Assembly: GCF_000020585.3 (NCBI RefSeq)
Contig: NC_011138.3
Span: 911,023 to 975,022 of the forward strand
Origin: Alteromonas mediterranea DE
GTDB taxonomy: Bacteria > Pseudomonadota > Gammaproteobacteria > Enterobacterales > Alteromonadaceae
Direction of reading: 5' to 3'
Length of the DNA stretch: 64,000 nt
Both the position numbers and the translations under genes were made by a program. The first letter of the stretch is position 1. The number at the start of each line of letters is the position of its first letter. A model generated the notes under the pieces. That model was not told where the DNA came from. It worked only from the letters and a program-made list of their open reading frames with translations, and made no database searches. Positions 57,501-64,000 of this stretch are shown one piece after another.

Positions 57501-58230
57501 GCTAACAGCGCGTGACCATGCACAGCAGTGGCAGCGCAAGCTAGAAGAACATGGTATGCAGTGGGTTGAAAATCAAATTACCGAGCAAGCGCAACAAAAA
57601 GACGCTTTGTTATCCACCCTAGGGCAAATTAAACAGCAGTTAAACGCCAATAATGAAGCCCGTGAAAAGCAAAGGACGCTGGTAGAAGAGATGGCCGCGT
57701 TCGAAACCTATTACGATGATATTACTTACCTGCATTCGTTGATTGGTTCGGCAAGCGGTGACAAATTCAGACGTTTTGCACAAGGGCTTACGCTGGACAA
57801 CCTTGTCCAACTTGCTAACCAGCAGCTAGAAAAGTTGCACGGTCGCTATCAGCTTATTCGCAAAGAAAACGACGGGCTAGGCTTAAGTGTTTTAGATACT
57901 TGGCAAGGAGACGTGGTACGCGATACCAAAACGCTGTCGGGTGGAGAAAGCTTCTTAGTGAGCCTTGCGCTGGCATTGGCGTTATCTGACCTGGTAAGTC
58001 ACAAAACCAGTATCGATTCACTATTTTTAGATGAAGGCTTTGGAACCCTTGATGCTGAAACCTTAGATGTGGCCCTCGATGCGCTAGACAACTTAAATGC
58101 CAGTGGAAAAATGATTGGCGTCATAAGCCATATCGAGGCCATGAAAGAGCGAATTCCTACTCAACTTAAAGTAATTAAACGCAACGGTGTGGGCTTAAGT
58201 GCACTAGAAAAGCCTTATGCGGTGGGGTGA
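54505..58230 (+). CDS. sbcC: SbcC, ATPase subunit of SbcCD
   Basis: SMC-like ATPase partner of SbcD, 1241 residues. Walker A is GPTGAGKTT near residue 35; long coiled coils flank the zinc-hook CPVCG at about 604-608; the ABC signature LSGGESFLVSLALALALSDL and Walker B SLFLDEGFGTLD lie near the end. ATG 54505 follows the sbcD stop by 2 nt; a TTG two codons earlier overlaps it. The length is somewhat above the 1048 of Escherichia coli, mostly in the coiled coil. Confidence 0.96.
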   Translation: MRILTLRLKNLNALKGEWKIDFTQSPFIDNGLFAITGPTGAGKTTLLDAICLALYHQTPRLGPISTSNNDIMTRGTAECLAEVEFDIKGKAYRAFWSMRRARGKVDGNLQSADVELAEVESGDVLATQVRPKNEEIEKLTGLNFARFTKSMMLSQGDFAAFLNANEGDRAELLEELTGTEIYGQISQAVHQQFSEAKQKKKEFAIKLEGVTLLSNEQITQLEEDQDGINGQVAAFNQTLTELQQQQQWQQSFNTNALALKEAKEAQLAANNAIDEAKQELNVLTHSEPAEKLRLPFLQRNGLQQDLSGYKEKLNEKAAQLPELKTQKEQLSSEVTNAERALLQTKQQSSELEKRINEQVVPLDNNIAQSTAAQQKANDSAAQFTRSINALTKKRTEIENASADNKKKLGELEAYLNENHSLSSMAEFISGWSETARHIESEQKQIATLKQSAQEHRHALSSIDEAITQTNQALKTLTQTFDNATANVATCEEALNAALSNADKNSATSKTSLQQERDTKLHHWDNLIQIGHIQQQYLALEQDKVSLSAQKEDLSKKLAQQQSDRQALVDAYKQTRSNLKDIEALIALDAEVAHLRAQLKSGEPCPVCGANEHTTASVAIDIPETVQKRDSLKEQLDDIEQQGAQAKESVTHTELTLTQVNKQLDQTNAKRDALVEKWKQFSSVLSADISSFEKVDINTSQSVAQFTEQFKTRLDDISAQLTRIEQCEQALNTAMQSKNEAQQALQAKQSDVAVSMQRRETLEKQLTERNAEVENKTKGVNDSIATLRETMTAHGAEVHNLPIEGIATWLNEEAEALKTYKHNHQLHTNLNEELQEVSRTLLVLNRDIESAETQLKSVSEELMQLDSTLIELRKSRMAVFPEGNISEVRSKASAAQVQAEQKLSECQSRLHQTDTILSRLEAEIAQLNEQIREKEQALTEATENFNRQLANSPFADEQAFSNALLDEETRNKLLELQKQLTQQKQQADLKLENALATQQSLTARDHAQQWQRKLEEHGMQWVENQITEQAQQKDALLSTLGQIKQQLNANNEAREKQRTLVEEMAAFETYYDDITYLHSLIGSASGDKFRRFAQGLTLDNLVQLANQQLEKLHGRYQLIRKENDGLGLSVLDTWQGDVVRDTKTLSGGESFLVSLALALALSDLVSHKTSIDSLFLDEGFGTLDAETLDVALDALDNLNASGKMIGVISHIEAMKERIPTQLKVIKRNGVGLSALEKPYAVG

Positions 58231-58354
58231 ACTCACCGCTTAGGGATTAGTAGCTAAAACGTTTGCTTACAAGTATGTGCGAGGTAAATGCTCGCAAGAT
58301 CATAGTTTTATGATACTTTATCGTTATTGAAAGTAGATATGGACATCATAAACA

Positions 58355-59754
58355 GTGAAACGATTTGCGATACTCCCTCTTTTTGCCTCTTTCTGTTCGT
58401 TTGGTAGTACCTTTCAATGTGAAAGTGAGTTTGAATGGCTAAAGAGCACGTTTGAAAACAACGATGCCGGTTTTCAATATAGCGTAGAGAAAAAAGGGCA
58501 GGACCTTTATTCCGCCCACAATAATGCCATCTTGGCTTGGGTGCAAAGCGCGAAGAACGAAGCGCAATGCCAAACTGTGCTTAGCGACTGGCTCGCGTTT
58601 TTTCGCAAGGGGCATATTGGTCTTGCGCTAAATACAAATAATTCAAACGAAACGGTAACCGAATCGAAAGTACATGATTTCGACTTATCAGCATTTAAAC
58701 AGCATTTAGAAACTAAAAGTGATGAGTCTCTTGAGGGGATTTGGCAATTTTCCAGCTATACGGTTGCGTTAAAAAAGAAGGCAATGTCCATAAAGGCTAT
58801 ATCGTTGAAAGTACCAATCCGTCATGGAAGGCAGGGCAAGTAAAGTTCATTGTTAACGACCCTGAAGACGACAATGCCGCAAAAGTAACGTTTTTTATGG
58901 GCGATCACTCCGCCCGACAAATAAATAACATGATGTTCTTGGGTAACAATCATGTGGTACTGGGAAACAGCTTTATCGTTATGTCCCGTCAGGAACCGCG
59001 ACAAGAATCATCGCCTGAAGTAACGCGTTATGTGCGCCTACTTAGTGCAAAAGCCCCGCTATTCAAGAGAATTTCTGAGAACACAGTGCTTGTTCGCATA
59101 CCGTCTTTCAACCATGCCTTCAAAAAAGATATCGACGCGCTAATTGCTAAGCACCTAGACAAGATTTTAAAAACCGAAAACCTCATTATCGACATCCGAG
59201 GAAACGGTGGTGGTAGTGATGCCAGCTATGCTTCTTTGCTACCAATTTTATACACCAACCCTATTCGAACGGTAGGCGTGGAATACTTATCAACCGAGCT
59301 TAACAACTCTAGAATGCTCGGCTTTTTGCAAAACCCTCATTTCAGTGAAGAAGAAAAGCAGTGGGCTAAAGACGGATATGACATTCTTCAGCAACACATT
59401 GGTAGCTACATCAATATTGGTGAAGATGTAACGGTAGAGAAATTTGATAAAATTGAACCCTTGCCAAAAAGTATAGGCGTATTTGTTGATTCAAGTAATG
59501 GCAGCACCGCTGAGCAGTTCTTGCTGGCGGCTAAACAAAGCAAGAAAGTAAAGCTGTTTGGGCAGACCACAGCGGGTGTGCTCGATATCTCTAATATGTA
59601 TAAAACTGATTCGCCGAGCGGTGCTTTTACCTTGCATTACAGTTTAACCAAAAGTTTGCGCATTCCCCACATGGCCATTGATGGAGTGGGCATTCAGCCA
59701 GACTATTATATTGACGAAGAGATCCCTATTTATGAGTGGACGTCTTATACGTAA
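58355..59754 (+). pseudogene. S41-family peptidase gene with a -1 frame change at an A6G tract
   Basis: Two overlapping frames together encode one exported S41 (tail-specific-like) peptidase of about 466 residues. The first (58355-58843) gives the signal peptide (about 1-18) and N-terminal region; the second (58741-59754) gives the peptidase core with IIDIRGNGGGSD and FVDSSNGSTAEQFLLAAK (likely catalytic Ser in GSTAEQ). The frames join without loss at TTA AAA AAG (58769-58777): slipping back one base yields VALKKEGNVHKGY. This heptamer, A AAA AAG, is the classic -1 slip site of dnaX. A one-base loss in the A run would look the same. If unslipped, the product is 162 residues and inactive. Confidence 0.75.
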
Positions 59755-59890
59755 AAGATACTTGAAGGCATGTAAACCCTTATAAACGGCAAGTATGCGG
59801 TTATTTGCGAGTAACTAAGGCTAAACAGGTTCATTTGTCTGGGGTTTTACATTATGGTGCGTTGTCAAAAATAATAATGGACCAACATTT

Positions 59891-61111
59891 ATGGACTCAA
59901 CGTCACGCCCTAGCCTGTTTCAGCGCTACATGAATGGCAGTTTGGTACTGCAAATTATCATTGGTATCGTATGTGGTATTGCGATAGCGAGTTTTTCACC
60001 TTCAGCTGCTCAATCTGCAGGGCTGTTGGGGAGTTTATTTGTAAAAGCCCTTAAGGCCATTGCTCCTCTATTAGTTTTTGTTTTGGTTATGGCGTCCATT
60101 GCCAACCACAAGCAAAACGAGCAAACGTTCATAAAGCCCGTACTGGTGCTATATCTAATTGGAACACTTTTGGCTTCCCTTACCGCCGTAATGGCAAGCT
60201 TTGCTTTCCCCACTAGCTTAAGTTTAGTGACCTCCGACATTAGTCAAGCTGCACCGAAAGGGGTGTCGGAAGTGCTTACCACCTTGCTTTATAACATGGT
60301 GGATAACCCAGTGAATGCGCTAGTAAATGGAAACTACATCGGTATTCTTACTTGGGCTGTAGGCCTAGGTTTAGGCCTACGACACGCTAGCGAGGCAACG
60401 AAAGCCCTGCTGCAAAATATGGCAGATAGCGTAACAACCGTAGTTGGGTTTGTAATCAGGCTTGCCCCTTTTGGTATTTTCGGTTTGGTAGCCAACACCA
60501 TAGCTACCACGGGGTTTGAAGCATTGCTTGGCTACTCCCATTTATTAACAGTACTTATTGGCGCAATGCTAGTTATCGCGCTGGTGACCAATCCGTTGTT
60601 AGTATTTTTAGCGACTAAAAAGAACCCGTACCCTTTGGTGTTTAAGTGCTTAAAAGAAAGCGGCATTACGGCATTTTTCACCCGTAGTTCTGCGGCAAAT
60701 ATCCCGGTAAACATGGCGCTGTGCAAACGTTTAAAGCTTGATGAAGATACCTACTCGGTATCTATCCCCTTAGGCGCCACCATTAATATGGCTGGGGCTG
60801 CGATCACCATCACGGTGCTGACACTAGCTGCGGTTAATACCTTGGGAATTTCTGTAGATTTTCCCACTGCTGTACTGTTAAGCGTTATTGCGGCGGTATC
60901 CGCATGCGGAAGTTCAGGCGTTGCTGGCGGTTCGCTATTGCTTATTCCGCTTGCCTGTAGCCTGTTTAATATACCTAATGAAGTGGCTATGCAGGTGGTC
61001 GCGGTGGGCTTTATTGTTGGCGTATTGCAAGATTCTGCTGAAACCGCATTAAATAGCTCCACCGATGTCTTGTTTACCGCCGCTGCGTGCAAGCGTGCTG
61101 CCGGCAAGTAA
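59891..61111 (+). CDS. sstT: SstT, Na+/serine-threonine symporter
   Basis: Sodium-driven serine/threonine importer of the DAACS (glutamate transporter) fold, 406 residues. Recognisable motifs are the N-terminal [17 protein letters not shown], the hairpin [34 protein letters not shown] and [19 protein letters not shown], then [29 protein letters not shown] is changed to TRSSAANIP. Monocistronic, convergent with the hut genes. Confidence 0.95.
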   Translation: MDSTSRPSLFQRYMNGSLVLQIIIGIVCGIAIASFSPSAAQSAGLLGSLFVKALKAIAPLLVFVLVMASIANHKQNEQTFIKPVLVLYLIGTLLASLTAVMASFAFPTSLSLVTSDISQAAPKGVSEVLTTLLYNMVDNPVNALVNGNYIGILTWAVGLGLGLRHASEATKALLQNMADSVTTVVGFVIRLAPFGIFGLVANTIATTGFEALLGYSHLLTVLIGAMLVIALVTNPLLVFLATKKNPYPLVFKCLKESGITAFFTRSSAANIPVNMALCKRLKLDEDTYSVSIPLGATINMAGAAITITVLTLAAVNTLGISVDFPTAVLLSVIAAVSACGSSGVAGGSLLLIPLACSLFNIPNEVAMQVVAVGFIVGVLQDSAETALNSSTDVLFTAAACKRAAGK

Positions 61112-61211
61112 ACCGAGCGCGTTGCCTTAAACATTGTTGGTGGTGGTTTTCATCGCCAACGCTTTCGCTAAGCGCCTTCAAACGCGCGAGTCGCCTAAGC
61201 CGCATTAAGCG

Positions 61212-62216
61212 TTAATTGCGTAAGCTTACCGCATCCACCGCTTCAAAAATTAGCCGTGCAGCCAGTTTGGCTGTGCGGCTGTCAATATCATAGTAAGGGT
61301 TCATTTCTGCAACGTCACACAGTCGCCATTGATAGCCATAGGTGCTTTGGTGCTGCGCTAAAAAATGCAGCGTATTGATGACAAGTGTTGGTGAAATGCC
61401 TAATGCACTAGGAGCGCTTACCCCAGGCGCTTGGGCTGCAGAAAATGCATCTAAACATACGGTGACATACAGCGCATCGATGTCTTTTAGCATTGGAGAC
61501 AGCAGCTCATCTATTCGCTGCATACATAACGATTCATCATTTAATGCCATATCGGTCAAATACCGTGTGTTGGACACATTGGCAAAGTTGAATAATGCCG
61601 CCGTATTAGCGGCTTTAGATACGCCCAAGCAAGCATAATAAAACGGCGTATTGTGAAGCTGGCAATGGTCGTAGACTTGCCTAAATGGTGTACCAGAGCT
61701 GGTGTTCAAAACCGGTTTTCTGAGGTCAAAGTGGGCATCAAAATTAATAATACCAATGCGTGCATTTTCCGGTTTCGTATTGAAAAGCCCTTGGTAGCTA
61801 CCCCACGCAATTTCATGGCCTCCTCCTAAACCAATGGTAAACCCAGTATGTTGTTTAAGTGCATAGGAGATGGCGTCGGCATATTGGGTTTGTGCCTGAG
61901 CTAAATTGTCTACGGCTGTAACGTTACCTAAATCGGTAAAAGGCGTATTCGGCCAGTGCCAAGGTAAGTTTGATAACGCTTGGCGAATGGCGTTGGGGCC
62001 AGCGGCAGCGCCTGTGCGCCCTTTGTTGAATGCTACGCCCAAATCACTTTCAAACCCCACTAACGTTACGGTGTTGTCAATAGTCGCACGCTTATCAGAA
62101 TTATTAACGCTTGTGAGGTTGCCGCTTTCTTTATATGCGTGTTCATCAACCTTTTGGTGCCAGCGTAGACCTTCAAGACCGTCTTCATTGTCTATTCTAC
62201 CTTGCCATTTAAACAT
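61212..62216 (-). CDS. hutG: Formimidoylglutamase
   Basis: Hydrolyses N-formimidoyl-glutamate to glutamate and formamide, the last step of one histidine degradation route. The 335-residue ureohydrolase has the Mn-binding motifs GLGGGHEIAWGSY, INFDAHFDLR and VTVCLDAFSAAQAPG. ATG 62216 with AAGGA eight nucleotides ahead is the start and overlaps the hutI end by 8 nt; the frame is open further upstream inside hutI. Confidence 0.93.
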   Translation of the reverse strand: MFKWQGRIDNEDGLEGLRWHQKVDEHAYKESGNLTSVNNSDKRATIDNTVTLVGFESDLGVAFNKGRTGAAAGPNAIRQALSNLPWHWPNTPFTDLGNVTAVDNLAQAQTQYADAISYALKQHTGFTIGLGGGHEIAWGSYQGLFNTKPENARIGIINFDAHFDLRKPVLNTSSGTPFRQVYDHCQLHNTPFYYACLGVSKAANTAALFNFANVSNTRYLTDMALNDESLCMQRIDELLSPMLKDIDALYVTVCLDAFSAAQAPGVSAPSALGISPTLVINTLHFLAQHQSTYGYQWRLCDVAEMNPYYDIDSRTAKLAARLIFEAVDAVSLRN

Positions 62217-63468
62217 GTTTACCATCCTTAAATACCGCGATTGGGCGGTGACCGTTAATGCAATAGACAAGTTCTGCGGGGGTTTCTATATCCCACAAGG
62301 TAAGGTCGGCAACGTTACCAATATCAACCACACCCCTATCGTTTAGCCCAAGCGCACTCGCAGCGTGCTCCGTCGCGCCACGCAACGCTTCTTCTGGGGT
62401 AAGTTTAAACAATACGCAACTCATATTCAGCGCAGTAAGCAAAGAGGCTAATGGCGAACTGCCTGGATTAAAGTCGGTGGCTACAGCGATAGGAACATTG
62501 TGCGCCCGCAATGCCTCTACCGGCGGTTTCTGTACTTCGCTTAAATAGTAAAAAGCGCCGGGTAGCAAAACAGCTACCGTTTCACTTTTAACAAGAGAAG
62601 GAATATCGCTGTCGACCAAGTATTCTATATGGTCGACCGATAGCGCCCCGTATTTAGCGGCAAGCACTGCACCTTTACTATCGCTTAGCTGTTCTACGTG
62701 AGCTTTTACCGGTAAACCGTATTGCTTAGCACAGCTAAATACCCGTTCGGTTTGCTGTAGCGAAAATCCAATAGTTTCACAGAAAACGTCTACAGCGTCG
62801 GCTAAGCCGAGCGACGCAATTTGAGGCAGGGCGTCTCGGCATATAAAGTCTATATAGGCGTCAGCATCATGATTAAACTCATTCGGCAGGGCATGGGCAC
62901 CTAAATAGGTGGTTTGAATAGTGACGGGTAAATGCTTTTCAAGGGATTTAGCTACGCTTAGCATGCGTATCTCTGTGTCTACATCAAGCCCATACCCAGA
63001 CTTTACTTCAATGGTTGTTACCCCTTCTTCGCACAACCGCATGGCGCGTTTTATTGCGGTGTTAAGTAGTGTTTGTTCATCCGCTTGCCGAGTTTTCTTT
63101 ACGGTTCCTTTTATACCTCCGCCGCGCTCAGCTATTTCTACATAGCTTGCGCCCTGCAAACGCATTTCGAATTCTTCAGCGCGATTCCCGCCATAGACGA
63201 GGTGAGTATGACAATCTATAAATCCAGGAAGTAGCCAAGGAAGTGTGGGCTGCTCATTTTCATTACAAGGAATGAGACGACTGCCATCTATCACTGTACT
63301 GGTTTGCTGTAATGCGTCGTTAAGTTGCTCATCACAAGAGAGCAAGGCGACAATGTGACCCTCTTTAATAGCAATAGCGGTTGGCGGTAGCTCACCGTAA
63401 GGCATGCCGTTGTGCTGCATAGATGCAATTCGCACATTGTAAATAAGCGTATCGTATTTACTATCCAT
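62209..63468 (-). CDS. hutI: Imidazolonepropionase
   Basis: Opens the imidazolone ring in histidine degradation, giving formimidoyl-glutamate. The 419 residues belong to the amidohydrolase superfamily: metal motif PGFIDCHTHLVYGGNR, VEVKSGYGLD-type loop (TIEVKSGYGLDVDTE), KAHVEQL, and ATDFNPGSSP near the C-terminus. GAGGAAAG precedes ATG. First gene of hutI-hutG, divergent from hutC. Confidence 0.97.
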   Translation of the reverse strand: MDSKYDTLIYNVRIASMQHNGMPYGELPPTAIAIKEGHIVALLSCDEQLNDALQQTSTVIDGSRLIPCNENEQPTLPWLLPGFIDCHTHLVYGGNRAEEFEMRLQGASYVEIAERGGGIKGTVKKTRQADEQTLLNTAIKRAMRLCEEGVTTIEVKSGYGLDVDTEIRMLSVAKSLEKHLPVTIQTTYLGAHALPNEFNHDADAYIDFICRDALPQIASLGLADAVDVFCETIGFSLQQTERVFSCAKQYGLPVKAHVEQLSDSKGAVLAAKYGALSVDHIEYLVDSDIPSLVKSETVAVLLPGAFYYLSEVQKPPVEALRAHNVPIAVATDFNPGSSPLASLLTALNMSCVLFKLTPEEALRGATEHAASALGLNDRGVVDIGNVADLTLWDIETPAELVYCINGHRPIAVFKDGKHV

Positions 63469-63548
63469 AACTTTCCTCGCTCATTTTATTGACTTCAGCC
63501 ACTTCACTACCTCATCAGCCTTCGCTTTTTATATGAAGTGTACTTGTG

Positions 63549-63570
63549 CATACTTGTATATACAAGTATG
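63549..63570. promoter_or_regulatory. HutC operator, perfect 22-nt palindrome
   Basis: The core TACTTGTATATACAAGTA (63551-63568) extends to a perfect 22-nt palindrome. A further half-site TACTTGTG lies just before it at 63541. CTTGTATATACAAG-type palindromes are the known targets of HutC. It sits between hutI and hutC, so one site may control both. Confidence 0.85.
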
Positions 63571-63613
63571 CTGTTAGCATATTATTAACAATTTAGTTGT
63601 GAACCTCTATTCT

Positions 63614-64000
63614 ATGCAACCTCGTTACATGCTTATTAAAACGGCCATTCTTGACGCCATCGAACGTGGAGAAATGAAACCGGGTAGCCAAGTCCCTTCT
63701 GAAAACCAGCTGGCGCAGCAGCACAATGTTAGTCGTATGACAGCGCGTCGCGCGCTAAGTGAAATGGTAGATGATGGCATATTAATGCGCAGCCAAGGCA
63801 TTGGTACCTTTGTATCAGATCATCGCCCTATGAGCTCTATGCTAGAGATAAAAAGTATCCGCGATGAAATAGAGCAGCGTGGCCATCGCTACACAAACGA
63901 AATTTTAGTGCTGGAAATTGCACCAGCTAGTGCTGATATAGCTCACCGATTGGCTGTCGATGAAGGCGTAGAGGTGTATCACAGCATTATTGTGCATTGT
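63614..64000 (+). CDS. hutC: HutC, GntR-family histidine utilisation repressor (3' end outside window)
   Basis: Partial gene, 129 codons to the window edge. The GntR winged helix is seen (LAQQHNVSRMTARRALSEMV, then GILMRSQGIGTFVSDH), followed by the start of a UTRA ligand domain (MLEIKSIRDEIEQRGH). HutC binds urocanate and releases the hut promoters. The adjacent palindrome and divergent hutIG support the name. hutU and hutH may follow outside the window. Confidence 0.93.
   Translation, partial: MQPRYMLIKTAILDAIERGEMKPGSQVPSENQLAQQHNVSRMTARRALSEMVDDGILMRSQGIGTFVSDHRPMSSMLEIKSIRDEIEQRGHRYTNEILVLEIAPASADIAHRLAVDEGVEVYHSIIVHC

Overview
The window reads as a chromosomal segment of a marine gammaproteobacterium of the Alteromonas type. 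This is inferred from gene order and protein character: divergent zapG/zapE with a DegQ protease, metK facing the tkt-epd-pgk block, large TonB receptors, long Pst permeases and hut genes. No database search was possible. The DNA is mostly core housekeeping with moderate GC and densely packed genes. I saw no tRNA, CRISPR array, prophage or intact insertion sequence.

Layout. 0-6.4 kb: DegQ-like periplasmic protease, ZapG, ZapE, a YebC-family regulator, and a pair encoding a lipoprotein-type truncated hemoglobin and a DUF3034 protein, followed by a 24-codon remnant of a nitroreductase. 6.4-11.4 kb: a one-piece SecDF, a K+/H+ antiporter and the RNase P RNA gene (rnpB). 11.5-20.9 kb is the most accessory-looking part: a TonB-dependent receptor, a DMT exporter, and an operon coding for a LivK-like periplasmic binding protein coupled by a 1-nt overlap to a hybrid histidine kinase. 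That kinase carries what looks like a genuine flavin-binding LOV (blue light) domain. It is followed by a truncated family-3 binding protein, then a DEDDh exonuclease. 21-28.2 kb: metK with a tandem MetJ operator, then tkt, epd, pgk and a class I aldolase. 28.3-31.1 kb: a small unknown protein and an S9 peptidase.

31.1-43.7 kb is a phosphate block: ppk-ppx (with a good Pho box), gcvR, pstC-pstA-pstB-phoU without pstS, a second Pho-box-like site, a PiT transporter and a tandem UspA protein. 44-50.5 kb is rich in redox functions: OxyR, a CX5R phosphatase-like protein, a HlyIII membrane protein, the OhrR/Ohr pair with two matching palindromic operators, an M1 aminopeptidase lipoprotein and an AhpC/TSA protein. 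50.6-59.8 kb: a YigZ protein, a DUF3754 membrane protein, SbcD-SbcC, and an S41 peptidase gene split by a -1 frame change exactly at an A-AAA-AAG heptamer. 59.9-64 kb: the SstT serine/threonine symporter and the histidine utilisation locus hutI-hutG diverging from hutC, which runs off the window; a perfect palindromic operator lies between them.

The best candidate for something undescribed is the sensory operon at 15.2-19.6 kb. A solute-binding protein with no ABC permease is paired with a kinase that has a periplasmic domain and a cytoplasmic LOV domain, so one protein could integrate a ligand signal and blue light.
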